A DNA stretch of 64,000 bases from Opitutaceae bacterium (GCA_016795565.1 JAEUGW010000030.1:1-64000), one strand, 5' to 3'; counted from the first letter of the stretch, positions 43,804-53,323 are shown. The notes: generated from the sequence alone by a model not told the origin. Program-made: numbers and translations.

Positions 43804-44900
43804 GAGTGGTGATGGGAATTCGTGGGGATTGCGACGCCGTGCCGGGTGGCGATGTGGTCCAAATGCAAAAAACAGGCGCGGAACTGGAACGCATGGGTTG
43901 CCGCGTGGACTATCGGGCAGGTGCTCTGGGTGACTTGGTCGGCGTCGACTTGGTGCATGTATTCAACACGACACGCATCAATGACACGTATCGCATGCTG
44001 CGTCAGGCGCAGGCGGCGCACCGACCAGTGGTCGTGAGCACAATCTGGCACTCCATGCGGGAGATGGCACGAGCCTACGGCGAGATCCACGGACTGAAAC
44101 CCTTCCCCATCTGGAGTTACACGGCCTTGAAGGAGATTTATTACGCACGCCGGGCCGGGCAACCCTGGGGTCCTGGCATGGCGCTGGGCTACCGACGCCG
44201 GTTGCATTATGTGGTTAGCACGGCCGATGCGGTGCTGCCGAATTCCCAGGCCGAGTTGGAAGCCTTGGAAGGAGAGACGGGATGTCGGGCGCGGATGACG
44301 GCGATAATACCCAACGGATATGAGCACCGTATGGGGGCGGTGCCCATGCCGTGGGCGACGCGTCGCGACTTAGTCTGTGCCGGACGGATTGAGCCCCGGA
44401 AAAACCAGGTGCGCCTCGCCCGAGTATTCAGCCAGGCCAGTCTGCCGGCCGAGGCGCGGCTTTGCTTTTACGGGGCCGCGCTGCCCCAAGCGAAGCGCTA
44501 TCGCATGAGATTGGAGCGCGAACTGGTCGCTGGGCGGAGCGAATATGGCGGCAAGCTGCCTCAGGCCGAACTCTATGCCAAATATGCCGCAGCGCGGGTG
44601 ACAGTGCTGGCGAGTTACTTCGAGACAACAGGACTGTGCGCGCTGGAAGGGCTGGCGCACGGCTCAGCGGTTGTAGTCACAGACTCGCCGTGCACCCGGG
44701 AGTATTTCGGCGACAAGGTGCACTACTGCGATCCTTTTTCCAACGAGAGCATCACCAGGGCGATCGAGCAGGCTTGGCGCACGCCTCCGGCGGATTCCTC
44801 CCAGTTGCTGGAGCGATTTACCTGGAAGGAAGCGGGACGCACCACGCTCGCCGCCTATCAGAAGGTGCTGGCGGCCCACCGCGGACATGGAAGCGGCTGA
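43800..44900 (+). CDS. glycosyltransferase family 4 (group 1)
   Basis: 366 residues from ATG 43800. The GT-B donor domain contains LVCAGRIEPRKNQVRLARVF, ASYFETTGLCALEGLAHGSAVVV with the E-x7-E type motif, and the N-terminal GDVVQMQKTGAELERMG. It should transfer an activated sugar to the growing repeat unit. It overlaps the following GT2 gene by 14 bases. Confidence 0.88.
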   Translation: MRVVMGIRGDCDAVPGGDVVQMQKTGAELERMGCRVDYRAGALGDLVGVDLVHVFNTTRINDTYRMLRQAQAAHRPVVVSTIWHSMREMARAYGEIHGLKPFPIWSYTALKEIYYARRAGQPWGPGMALGYRRRLHYVVSTADAVLPNSQAELEALEGETGCRARMTAIIPNGYEHRMGAVPMPWATRRDLVCAGRIEPRKNQVRLARVFSQASLPAEARLCFYGAALPQAKRYRMRLERELVAGRSEYGGKLPQAELYAKYAAARVTVLASYFETTGLCALEGLAHGSAVVVTDSPCTREYFGDKVHYCDPFSNESITRAIEQAWRTPPADSSQLLERFTWKEAGRTTLAAYQKVLAAHRGHGSG

Positions 44901-45828
44901 CGCCATGACGGTGGGGGTGGCGATTGTCACCCTCAATGCCGAGCACGAAGTTGAACCCGCCCTCCGGGTCGTGCTCGCGAGCCCGGCAGTGAAACGTTGC
45001 CTAGTGGTGGATTCGTCATCAACGGACGGCACCGTGGCGTTGGCCCGGAGGCTGGGGGCGGAGGTTCACCTCTTGCCCCGAGAAGAATTCAATCACGGGG
45101 CTACCCGGGAGAAGGCGCGAAAACTGTTGGGCACGGACATTGTGGTCCTGCTCACACAGGATGTGATTCCCGAGATCGACTTTATCGCCCGGTTGATCGA
45201 ACCGATCCAGAGGGGCGACGCCGTTGTGGCTTACAGCCGGCAGCTTCCGCACTTGGGTGCGGGCTTTCTCGAGGCGTTCCCGCGTGAGTTCAACTATCCA
45301 GCTGAGAGTAATCTGCGCTCGATTGCGGACACCGCTCGGCACGGGGTGTATGCGTTCTTTTGCTCGGACTCGGCCGCCGCTTATCTAAATAGTGCCTTGG
45401 ATGGGATCGGCGGCTTCGAGCCCATCTTAACTAACGAGGATTACTTTGCGGTGGCTCGCCTGTTGCGCGCCGGGGGACGGATCGCATACGCGGCCGACTC
45501 CCGGGTAAGGCACTCTCATCGCTACACGCTCGTGCAGGAGTTCAAGCGCTACTTTGACACCGGCTATGTGCGAGCGGAAAACGGTTGGGTGAACGAACTG
45601 GCCGGCCAGGCCGAAAGTAGGGGAGCATCCTTCGCCAAGGAGATGCTGCGCCGTCTCTGGCATTCGACACCTCACCTGATCCCGTATGCCCTGCTGCAAA
45701 CCGGCGTAAAATGGGTCGGGTATCGAGTGGGATATCTATCGCTGCGGATGCCGCCTTGGTGGTGTCGCTGGTTGTCTTCGCAACGCTACTACTGGCACTC
45801 GATCCATTACCGATGCATGCGCAGGTGA
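44887..45828 (+). CDS. glycosyltransferase family 2 (rhamnosyltransferase-like)
   Basis: 313 residues. GVAIVTLNAEHEVEPAL with VVDSSSTDGT is the GT-A donor site. LTQDVIP supplies the DxD-like metal site, and FEPILTNEDYFAVARLL is the catalytic ED-containing region, as in RfbN-type rhamnosyltransferases. It is the last gene of the plus-strand run; the next gene is convergent. Confidence 0.86.
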   Translation: MEAADAMTVGVAIVTLNAEHEVEPALRVVLASPAVKRCLVVDSSSTDGTVALARRLGAEVHLLPREEFNHGATREKARKLLGTDIVVLLTQDVIPEIDFIARLIEPIQRGDAVVAYSRQLPHLGAGFLEAFPREFNYPAESNLRSIADTARHGVYAFFCSDSAAAYLNSALDGIGGFEPILTNEDYFAVARLLRAGGRIAYAADSRVRHSHRYTLVQEFKRYFDTGYVRAENGWVNELAGQAESRGASFAKEMLRRLWHSTPHLIPYALLQTGVKWVGYRVGYLSLRMPPWWCRWLSSQRYYWHSIHYRCMRR

Positions 45829-45902
45829 CGGACGGAGACTGGTTGGCAGAACTGGCGGGGCGCAGTCCTGCCCCAATGCGTGCTGCTGTCAGGGAGCAGG
45901 GT

Positions 45903-47321
45903 TCAATACGCATTCTGGCGGCGGAAGAACGTCAGGATCATGATCTGGATATCAAACCAGAGTGACCAGTTTTCGATGTAATAGAGATCGTAGCGGATGC
46001 GCTCGACTAGGCTGGTGTTGCCGCGCAAACCGTTGACCTGCGCCCAGCCGGTCAAGCCGGGACGCACTTCATGGCGGGGGTTGTAGTGCGGGATCTCACG
46101 TTCGAATTGTTTGATGAGTTCGGGCCGTTCCGGCCGCGGGCCGACTAGGCTCATGTCGCCGGTCAGAATGTTCCAGAACTGGGGCAGCTCATCCAGGTTC
46201 CATTCCCGCATGAAGGCGCCGATCTTGAGGCGGCGCGGATCAGCCGCGACGGCCCACTGGGGGCCGGAATTTGACTCGGCGTCCAGCCGCATGGAGCGCA
46301 GCTTGTAGATGGCGAAGGTCTGGCCGTGCAGCCCGGTGCGAGTTTGCCGGTAGAGAATCGGGCCCGGGCTCTCTCGTTTGATCAGCACAGCGAGCAACGC
46401 TATGATCGGAGCGGAACCAGCCAGTCCAACGATGGCCCCAGCAATGTCGGTGGAGCGCTTCAGTATCTTGTTGGGGAGAGCGTTGAGCGGAATTTGCTCG
46501 ATGCCCAGCAGCGGAACGCCGGAGATGGTCTGCATGCGCAGATTGGAGACGAAGACCTGAAAGAAAGAGGGGATGACCTTGAAATCAACATAGCGCCGCT
46601 CGCAGACCGACGCGATGCGGCCCAGTTCGTCACGGGGCAACTCCAGATCAGCGACGACGATGATGTCGATGAGATGCTCGTTGATCACGTCATCGAGTTT
46701 CTCGACGGAGCCCAGCAGGCGTTGCTCCCGGCTGACCTGGTTCTCCGTCGCCGGGGTGGAGATGACGCCATAGACGGAATAGGGATGGTTTTTGTCATGC
46801 AGGATGGCCTGGGCCAGTTTCTCTGCCTCGCCACTCCACCCCACGAGCGCAACCCGATGGGTGATGCGTTCGCGCCAGTCGCTTTTGGACAGCACATAGA
46901 AGAATCCAAAGCGCCATAGCAACATGATGACGAGGGTGCTGAGGCATGAGGTCGCGACGAAGATACGAGAGATCGGAGGGTCGAACTTAAGAATGAGCGA
47001 GGTGCTGAGAAACAGCACAAACCAGAAAAAGGTGCCGCGCAGTATGATGTTGGCTGCACGCTGGGGGCGCAGCAGCAGACGCGCATCATAAAGTTTCAAG
47101 AAGGCATAGCTTGCGATCAGCAGTGCGGAACCCAGCAAGAGAAGCTGGTTGTAGGTATCAAATGTGACCTTGGTGGATTCGACGCCCACGCCCTTGAGGT
47201 GCGTGTTAAAACGGACCGCGTAACCGACACAGAGTCCCAGGTAGCTGAAGAGCAAGTCACCCAACAACTGAAGGGTGAGCAGAAGGTTTTGGGATCGCGG
47301 ATAGGAGCGCTTTGCGGACAT
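45903..47321 (-). CDS. undecaprenyl-phosphate sugar phosphotransferase (WcaJ/ExoY family)
   Basis: 472 residues from ATG 47321. Four to five N-terminal membrane segments precede a CoA-binding-like domain (VALVGWSGEAEKLAQAI) and the C-terminal catalytic domain (KRESPGPILYRQTRTG, YKLRSMRLDAE, GPRPERPEL, VRPGLTGWAQVNG). It transfers the first sugar phosphate to undecaprenyl phosphate and so starts the repeat unit. It is transcribed away from the glycosyltransferases. Confidence 0.94.
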   Translation of the reverse strand: MSAKRSYPRSQNLLLTLQLLGDLLFSYLGLCVGYAVRFNTHLKGVGVESTKVTFDTYNQLLLLGSALLIASYAFLKLYDARLLLRPQRAANIILRGTFFWFVLFLSTSLILKFDPPISRIFVATSCLSTLVIMLLWRFGFFYVLSKSDWRERITHRVALVGWSGEAEKLAQAILHDKNHPYSVYGVISTPATENQVSREQRLLGSVEKLDDVINEHLIDIIVVADLELPRDELGRIASVCERRYVDFKVIPSFFQVFVSNLRMQTISGVPLLGIEQIPLNALPNKILKRSTDIAGAIVGLAGSAPIIALLAVLIKRESPGPILYRQTRTGLHGQTFAIYKLRSMRLDAESNSGPQWAVAADPRRLKIGAFMREWNLDELPQFWNILTGDMSLVGPRPERPELIKQFEREIPHYNPRHEVRPGLTGWAQVNGLRGNTSLVERIRYDLYYIENWSLWFDIQIMILTFFRRQNAY

Positions 47322-47432
47322 GTGTGACGAGCATTATTGCCCTGCAGCTATGCGGAGTGTCAAATGTAGAGGATCACACAATCGAATCTGCAGGTTACAA
47401 GGAGACTCAGGCTTGGGCATCTGTGAGCAGCC

Positions 47433-49778
47433 CTACGGCTGAAATAACCGAAATTCCAGCGAAAGGAACTCGTCCTCGGGAAAGATTAAGCCATCGGCCC
47501 ACGGAATCTCGAGCTCAATGCGCTGGGGTTTGCCTGGTGGGAGAGCAGTGACGGTGATGGTGAAAGTATCGGAAAGCTGAGAGCTGAGAGCTGAAAGCTG
47601 AGCGCCGGGCTGCACAAATGGGGTAAGGGCATAGGGCGAAGAGGAAAGGGGCTCTGGCGAGTTGCTCCTGGCGCTTGGCGCTTGGCCCTCTGCTCTTTGC
47701 TCAGTCATCGGCGCCTCTTCCGCGGCGCGCGGACGGGTGGCGACGAAGTCACCGTTGGCGGTTGTCAGTTGGCGGTTGGCGGTCGCCAGCAAATCTGTGA
47801 TCTGATTCGCGGGCATGCCGCCGATATCCGGAATTAGCGCGGTCAGATATCGCGCGGAAGGGATTGAGGCAACTTCTGGAACGAAGGTGACGGGAACTTC
47901 GATTCGCGCATAACTATCCCAGGGAACTTTGATACTGACGGGGACTTCACGGCGTTCGTTCGGTAACAATTTTAACATGGAGGATGCAGAGTTCGCGGAG
48001 GTCTTGGATTCCGTGTGTTCTGTGTGTTCCGTGGTTGAACATTCCGGCAAAACCAACCGGCCAGTGACGGGCTTGTCCGAAAAATTATAAAGCACGACAG
48101 TCCCTTGGCCGTATCTAAAACCAGCTGAGAGCTGAGGGCTGGGAGCTGAGAGCTTTATCAGTTGCGGTCGCCTAAATTCGTAGGTCGCTGGCAGCGATTT
48201 CGGATACATCACGACCACCAGCGAGGCGGGTTTGTTGTCTTTGAACCGCCAGGGGAGGGCGGCGCGGCCGTAGAAGGCCATCGTGAAATTGTCGCCTGGT
48301 TCGAGAAAACGCTGCCAGTCGGGCGTCGCCTGCCGCGTCGGATAAACTTCGTAGAGGTTTCCGTTCTGCGTGCGGACTTGGACGATGAATTCCTCTGACT
48401 GAGGAGGCGCGGGAGGCTTGGGTTTTGGCCCTCCGGGTCCCGGCTCTCCAGTTTCAGGTTTCCTGGGAGCCGGCGGTTCGCGTCCGGTCACGAAGCTCCC
48501 ATTGTAACGCTTAACGTGGGACAGCCCTGCGCCGGGGAGAAAATCAATGACAATGGGGGAGGGTGTATTCGTGGTAACGGTCCACGGTCTACTGTTAACT
48601 GGCGACGGCGCAGACCGCCGCATAGCGAGCCATTGAGCCAGTGCGGGCGTCACTTGATTGCCGCCGATGTCGGTTCCAATTTGTGCCATCCATGGCTCGG
48701 ACATTGCGGCCCCAAAGTCGCCAGGTTCGTATTGGATCCCACCTGCCCGGAAGGTCTCCTTGCTTGGGGCGGTCCTCTGTTCTCCGCCCGCTGTTCTCTG
48801 AATAGCCGGCACCGTCAGTCCATACTCCGAGGTGTCGTATTCGAGGTAGGGCGGAAGGTAGAAAGCCATCGGGGCCTCGGGTCGGAGGGAGGCGATCTGC
48901 TCGCCCACAGACTTGAACCAGCGCCATTGGCGAAGTCGTCCAGCCTTGGTGTGGCGGGCCCCTTTGCCGAGCATGCCGTAGCCAATCTCGGTCATGAAGA
49001 CCGGCAGTGATTTGATCACTGCAGTTGAGAGCTGAGAGTTGAGAGCTGAGAGTTCTGATGCGGCGGCTTCGTGCTGGTGATAGACGCCGGTGAAATCATC
49101 CGCGTAGCCGTAGTAGTGGTAATTGTAGGCGTCGGTGTAGGCGAAGCCGTCGTTCGCCGCGAAACGTTCCAGCCAAGGGCCGGGAGGGAGGCCCAAGGAG
49201 CCCATCACTACGAGCGGAGATTGTGGGGGCTGGGTTCCTGGCTCGAGTCTCTTGGGAGCGACTACTCGCTGCGCGCTGCCCGCTACCCGATGCTGGGCTT
49301 CAGCGATTCCTCGCTGAAGCCCAAGATACATCGTCTTCAGGAACGCCGTGTATCGTTCGGCCGACTCCGGCACGAAGCCCAGATCCGGCTCGTTATCTAC
49401 CTCCCAGGCATCAACGAGGTCGCCATAAGCAGCGCCTAGCTTGCAGCCCTGTTCATAGACTTCGCGTAAGTCGGCGGGCAGATAGCTGACCTTCCAGTCC
49501 TTGGCCGCGCGGCGCAGGAAAACGCAAGTTTTGATCCCTTCGGCGCGAAGATTGAGCAAGGCTCCGCGGGTCTCAGGCACTTTGCCAAGGTCGATACCAC
49601 GCAGCCTCACCCAATCGTGCAGCGAGGGCTGAGAGCTGAAAGCCGAGAGCTGAGAGCTGGACAGCGTCTTTTCCAGCTGAATCGCATCCATGCCGCTGTC
49701 GATGTCGAGGGCTCGGGCTGAGACCGTCAGGAGGCCGACAATAAGCGCGACTATTGGGCGCAATGACGAGATACGCAT
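47433..49778 (-). CDS. glycosidase-like secreted protein riddled with repeat insertions
   Basis: 781 residues from ATG 49778, with a signal peptide (MRISSLRPIVALIVGLLTVSA). The first half resembles a TIM-barrel glycoside hydrolase: E130 in DAWEVDNEPD fits an acid/base and E263 in FMTEIGYG a nucleophile. The second half is beta-rich and unassigned. At least seven repeat tracts stay in frame, giving SSSQLSAFSSQPS, SELSALNSQLS, QLSALSSQLS and TTEHTEHTESK. It may trim or release the polysaccharide, judged from context. Confidence 0.75.
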   Translation of the reverse strand: MRISSLRPIVALIVGLLTVSARALDIDSGMDAIQLEKTLSSSQLSAFSSQPSLHDWVRLRGIDLGKVPETRGALLNLRAEGIKTCVFLRRAAKDWKVSYLPADLREVYEQGCKLGAAYGDLVDAWEVDNEPDLGFVPESAERYTAFLKTMYLGLQRGIAEAQHRVAGSAQRVVAPKRLEPGTQPPQSPLVVMGSLGLPPGPWLERFAANDGFAYTDAYNYHYYGYADDFTGVYHQHEAAASELSALNSQLSTAVIKSLPVFMTEIGYGMLGKGARHTKAGRLRQWRWFKSVGEQIASLRPEAPMAFYLPPYLEYDTSEYGLTVPAIQRTAGGEQRTAPSKETFRAGGIQYEPGDFGAAMSEPWMAQIGTDIGGNQVTPALAQWLAMRRSAPSPVNSRPWTVTTNTPSPIVIDFLPGAGLSHVKRYNGSFVTGREPPAPRKPETGEPGPGGPKPKPPAPPQSEEFIVQVRTQNGNLYEVYPTRQATPDWQRFLEPGDNFTMAFYGRAALPWRFKDNKPASLVVVMYPKSLPATYEFRRPQLIKLSAPSPQLSAGFRYGQGTVVLYNFSDKPVTGRLVLPECSTTEHTEHTESKTSANSASSMLKLLPNERREVPVSIKVPWDSYARIEVPVTFVPEVASIPSARYLTALIPDIGGMPANQITDLLATANRQLTTANGDFVATRPRAAEEAPMTEQRAEGQAPSARSNSPEPLSSSPYALTPFVQPGAQLSALSSQLSDTFTITVTALPPGKPQRIELEIPWADGLIFPEDEFLSLEFRLFQP
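47573..47607. repeat. heptanucleotide tract in the glycosidase-like gene (C-terminal)
   Basis: Units AAAGCTG, AGAGCTG, AGAGCTG, AAAGCTG, AGCGCCG. Further tracts in this gene: 47668-47702, 47753-47787, 48121-48155, 49021-49055 and 49625-49659, plus 9-mers at 48009-48035. Confidence 0.85.
49021..49055. repeat. heptanucleotide tract in the glycosidase-like gene (middle)
   Basis: Units GCAGTTG, AGAGCTG, AGAGTTG, AGAGCTG, AGAGTTC, encoding SELSALNSQLS on the minus strand. Confidence 0.85.
49625..49659. repeat. heptanucleotide tract near the start of the glycosidase-like gene
   Basis: Units AGGGCTG, AGAGCTG, AAAGCCG, AGAGCTG, AGAGCTG, encoding SSSQLSAFSSQPS. Confidence 0.85.
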
Positions 49779-49803
49779 GATAGTTTCGACGAACCAGGAC
49801 AGC

Positions 49804-51288
49804 CTAGCTGACGTCGAGCTCGATCCAGCGGGCGGAAATGGCAATCAACGCCAGCCACGTGCAGAGGATGGCGGGATTCTGGAACGGAAAATCAAACCAC
49901 GCATGCGCCAAGGTCTGGGCGCAGCCGATGAGCCCAGGCACAGCAAGCGAATGCCAGACGACTCGATTACGGTAAAAGACCAGCAGCCACCAGCCAGCGC
50001 CCAACAACACCAACACAGTGCCTCCCGCTCCTAGTTCGATGGGCACTTGCAGCCAATCATTGTGAGCGTGCTCCCAAAACATGCGTCCGCCGGCATAAAC
50101 ATCCGGATGTTTCTTGATATATTCTGGGAAAAGGTAGCGGAAGCCGCCGGAACCGACGCCGCGTTGCCAGGAATCGCCCAGCATGATGCTGGCGGCGGCA
50201 TAGGCCTGAAGACGGGCCTGCACGCTCTCCACGTGGACATTCTCATAATTTTTGGCCAGAGAATCGAAGCGCGATTGGACTGAGGAGAAATCCACTTCGC
50301 GCATCGTGAACCCGATCACACCGAGGAAGAGCAGGACGACTGCGGCATAAACCCCGCGATGAGTGCCGCCACTGGCCGGGCTGCGGCGCTGGCTGAGCCA
50401 GAACCAGATGGCTACGGCCAGCCAGGCAATCATCAGCGTCAGGCTGGCCCCACGGGAGAGAGAGAAGAAGACGGCGGTGGTCAGGAACACGGCACAGAAG
50501 AATAGCAGACCGGCGGGGGTGGACTTGCGTCCGCCGCGTTCGCCCTGGGTGAAGGTCCAGATGGCGAGGGACACGGCGATGAAGGTCATCAGCGCGAAAT
50601 ACGCCCCGGCGTGGTTGCGGTAGATGAAGCTGGCGAAGGCGGTGTGACCGATCGGCCATTCCATGAAGAAGAGGAATTTGCTCGAAGCGACGAAGCGTTG
50701 GGCGAAGCCGAGCACGGCCAGCAACACGGCATTGCCGAGCAGCATCGTGAGCAAGAGCTGCAGCGAGCGGCGGCGCGTGAAGCCGATCCAGACGGTGCAG
50801 ACGGTCAGCCAGGCGGAGGCGTAGATGATGAACTGGCGCCAGAGGTTGAAACGCTCCCACGGGGTGTCGATTGACGTGGGCAGCCAGGGAATGTCGTTGA
50901 CGCGCCTTAGCCACCATTGCGCGGCGTTGCGCTCCCAGACCCAGGAGGGATTGAAGCCTTGCACCGCGATGTAGGCGAGCAGGGCCAAGCCGATCCAGAA
51001 GAGGGGAAAGCGGACGAGGCGGGCCCACGGATACAGCCGGAATGCCGGTCCGCCGGATTGGTCGCCGGTATAATGCCGCGGGAGGAGTGCGATTCCCAAA
51101 CCCAGGGCTGAAAGCACGAGGCTCGTGACCTGAGACCACACGTGCATGGTGCCAAGGGCCCAGGGGAGAAAGCAGAGGTGGATGGCGACGGCCGCCAGCA
51201 CGGCCCGCTCGAGTGGGTGAAGCGGGAGGCGGTGCTTCGGTGCCCGAAAGTGTTCGAGCAAGCGGGCGGAGGAGGGGGGATTATTCAT
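49804..51288 (-). CDS. O-antigen ligase family protein
   Basis: 494 residues with about eleven membrane segments. The Wzy_C/WaaL region contains FFSLSRGASLTL and the periplasmic loop with GVGSGGFRYLFPEY...FWEHAHNDWLQ, whose HAHND is the ligase signature. It probably attaches finished polymer to its acceptor or acts as the polymerase. It precedes the glycosidase-like gene by 25 bases, so the two are cotranscribed. Confidence 0.87.
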   Translation of the reverse strand: MNNPPSSARLLEHFRAPKHRLPLHPLERAVLAAVAIHLCFLPWALGTMHVWSQVTSLVLSALGLGIALLPRHYTGDQSGGPAFRLYPWARLVRFPLFWIGLALLAYIAVQGFNPSWVWERNAAQWWLRRVNDIPWLPTSIDTPWERFNLWRQFIIYASAWLTVCTVWIGFTRRRSLQLLLTMLLGNAVLLAVLGFAQRFVASSKFLFFMEWPIGHTAFASFIYRNHAGAYFALMTFIAVSLAIWTFTQGERGGRKSTPAGLLFFCAVFLTTAVFFSLSRGASLTLMIAWLAVAIWFWLSQRRSPASGGTHRGVYAAVVLLFLGVIGFTMREVDFSSVQSRFDSLAKNYENVHVESVQARLQAYAAASIMLGDSWQRGVGSGGFRYLFPEYIKKHPDVYAGGRMFWEHAHNDWLQVPIELGAGGTVLVLLGAGWWLLVFYRNRVVWHSLAVPGLIGCAQTLAHAWFDFPFQNPAILCTWLALIAISARWIELDVS

Positions 51289-51374
51289 CGGTCATTAAAT
51301 CAGTTCTCATTACTCATTTCGATCCGGTGGACCCGAGTTCGATATGCCTACTGATCATTGACCATTGAAAAATG
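51289..51374. repeat. heptamer-rich spacer
   Basis: It contains CGGTCATTAAATCAGTTCTCATTACTCATTTC-like words and GATCATT, GACCATT, GAAAAAT directly at the end of the GspB-like gene. No gene. Confidence 0.65.
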
Positions 51375-52118
51375 TCAGAACGTCCGCGTGTAGCGGCCGC
51401 CGGCGGGGTCCTCGAAGGTGAGGGTGTTGGCGGTGATGCCGACCAGGCGCAGGCCCATCTCGCCGTTGACCACGCTGCCGACGCGATAGACGCGGTCGTT
51501 CATCAGCACCTTGGCGTCGGTGGCCGAGGCGCGGATGCCGGCGACCTTGATGTTGTCGAGATATTCGATGGCTCGGGCGTCGAGCGGGCGGACGGGGGCG
51601 GCGGGTGGTGGCGTTGGGCTAGAGGCGATAGGCGCTTGGCGAGGGGCTTCCGGCTGCTTCGCGGTCGGAGTCTGGACAGCAGAAGGCACGGCCGGTGCGG
51701 AGACCGGCCCTCCAGGTGCGGAGCTGGCGGCGGATGTCGGACGTCTGTCCTCTGTTTTTGGGGCGGTCTGAAGGGTGAAGGTGTCAGCCTTCGCCGGGCC
51801 TACGGCTGATTCGTCCCGTGGCTTCGCCACAGGCGAAGGGCTGGAGGCGAGGGGCGAGGGTGCTGGTTGAGAGCTGAGAGCTGAGGGCTGAGGGCTGACA
51901 GCGGGTTTGTCGCTCAGCGCGAACCAGGTGCCGCCGCCAATGACAACCACCGCAGCCGCGATGCCGCCGATGAGCAGGGGGTTGGGGCCGCTGGATTTTG
52001 ACCGGCGGGAGATGCTGCGGGCGGATTCGCCGCCGACGCTGGGCAGGGAGCCAAGCGCCGGGGCCTCGCCGGTGCGCTGCTTCTGGGCCTTCTTGAGGGC
52101 GTCGTTGATGAGGCTCAT
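51375..52118 (-). CDS. GspB-like protein
   Basis: 247 residues from ATG 52118. MSLINDALKKAQKQ is the conserved N-terminus, then one membrane helix (LLIGGIAAAVVVIGG), a Pro/Ala/Ser-rich periplasmic linker, and the C-terminal GspB domain (IKVAGIRASATDAKVLMNDRVYRVGSVV). GspB works with GspA in assembling the secretion channel through peptidoglycan. In polysaccharide loci the pair may serve export. The linker contains repeats at 51784-51845 and 51865-51899. Confidence 0.85.
   Translation of the reverse strand: MSLINDALKKAQKQRTGEAPALGSLPSVGGESARSISRRSKSSGPNPLLIGGIAAAVVVIGGGTWFALSDKPAVSPQPSALSSQPAPSPLASSPSPVAKPRDESAVGPAKADTFTLQTAPKTEDRRPTSAASSAPGGPVSAPAVPSAVQTPTAKQPEAPRQAPIASSPTPPPAAPVRPLDARAIEYLDNIKVAGIRASATDAKVLMNDRVYRVGSVVNGEMGLRLVGITANTLTFEDPAGGRYTRTF
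51784..51845 (-). repeat. CAGCCTTCGCC..GGGCCTACGGCTG element in the gspB-like gene
   Basis: Translated SPVAKPRDESAVGPAKA on the minus strand. A second copy with the same frame lies in pdhC at 60263-60324. A neighbouring heptamer tract is at 51865-51899 (AGCTGAG, AGCTGAG, GGCTGAG). Confidence 0.82.
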
Positions 52119-52125
52119 GGCAATT

Positions 52126-52275
52126 GTTCAATTTTCATCGTTCATTGTTCATTTGCCATATCAGGGAGCCAATGAAGCGGGATGATAAGGGGAGGGAGAA
52201 AAAATTGTTCAGTGCTCATTTTTCCGGGATCGAAATGACAGATGACCGATGAACAATGACCGATGGAAAATGGCT
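52126..52275. repeat. heptanucleotide tracts between gspA-like and gspB-like genes
   Basis: 52126-52153 (GTTCAAT, TTTCATC, GTTCATT, GTTCATT) and 52234-52275 (AATGACA, GATGACC, GATGAAC, AATGACC, GATGGAA, AATGGCT). The second tract ends in the stop codon of the gspA-like gene. Confidence 0.85.
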
Positions 52276-53089
52276 AGTCCGTCAGCTTCTCCAGGTCCTT
52301 GGCGGCGCGGCGGGCGTCCCAGTAGTTGACCTCGTCGGACTCGCGGATGAAGGCGGAAAGGAGCGACTTGTCGCAAAGGTTGTTGATGATGCGGGGAATC
52401 CCGCGGCTGGCCTTGAAGAGGTGGCGCAGGGCCCACGGGGTGAAGTGGGGGCGGCCCATGCTGCCGGAGACGGTGAGGCGGTGGTGGATGTAGCGGTCCA
52501 TCTCGTCGCGCGTGAAGGGGCGGAGCTCGTAATGCACGAGGATGCGCTGGCGGAGCTGGCGGAGCTCCTCGGCGGCGAGGCGGTCCTTGAGCTCGGTCTG
52601 GCCCATGAGGACGATCTGGAGGAGCTTTTGCTTGTCGGTCTCGAGATTGGAGAGGAGGCGGACCTGCTCGAAGACCTCGAAGGAGAGGTTCTGGGCCTCG
52701 TCAATGATGAGGACGATCTCGCGGCCGCGGCTGATGCGGTCGAGGAGCACCTGGTTCATCTGGGCGACGAGGTCGTTCTTGCTGCGGGCGAGGTTGGGCT
52801 CGCCGAGCTCGGTGAGGATGGCCTTGAGCATCTGCGTCTCGGTGACGCGAGGGTTCAGGACGAGGGCGGTGTCGTAATGGTTGGGATCGAGCTCGCCCAG
52901 GAACTTGCGGCAGAGGGTGGTCTTGCCGCAGCCGACTTCGCCGATGAGGACGATGAAGCCCTTTTTCTCCTGCACACCGTATTTCAGATGCTGCAGGGCT
53001 TCCTGGTGGGTGGCGCTGAGGTAGAGAAACTTGGGGTCCGGAGTGATGTGAAACGGCATCTCCGTGAAACCATAGTAGCTTTGATACAT
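52274..53089 (-). CDS. GspA/ExeA-like AAA ATPase
   Basis: 271 residues from ATG 53089. MYQSYYGFTEMPF is the family N-terminus. Walker A is GEVGCGKTTL near residue 50, Walker B is LIIDEAQNLS, and sensor GQTELKDRL follows. The XrtA-associated ATPases of exosortase/polysaccharide loci have the same layout and are an alternative name. With GspB it forms a membrane complex thought to open the cell wall for export. Confidence 0.9.
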   Translation of the reverse strand: MYQSYYGFTEMPFHITPDPKFLYLSATHQEALQHLKYGVQEKKGFIVLIGEVGCGKTTLCRKFLGELDPNHYDTALVLNPRVTETQMLKAILTELGEPNLARSKNDLVAQMNQVLLDRISRGREIVLIIDEAQNLSFEVFEQVRLLSNLETDKQKLLQIVLMGQTELKDRLAAEELRQLRQRILVHYELRPFTRDEMDRYIHHRLTVSGSMGRPHFTPWALRHLFKASRGIPRIINNLCDKSLLSAFIRESDEVNYWDARRAAKDLEKLTD

Positions 53090-53323
53090 CGCGCGGGCAA
53101 CTATCTGGGCTGCACGGGAAAAAGCACGCCAAAAGAGGTTAATGAAGGGCGAAAACGGGGCCCTTCTTTATGAGAAACCTTCAGCCGGCGCCGAGCCTAT
53201 GGCTGACAAGGAGACCGGACGGAGGCTTGCGCAGATGGCGAAGCAAACCTGTAACCTGAGGGTAAGGGCGGGGGAGGCGTTCGGCTTCCGATCAGGTTTA
53301 CTTCCGGTTTAGCGCAACCTCCG
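53090..53323. other. spacer with repeat words
   Basis: No gene. It includes a CAGCC..CCGAGCCTATGGCTG word and AGATGGCGAAGCAAACCTGTAACCTG, both also found elsewhere in the window (22741 and 33631). Confidence 0.6.
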
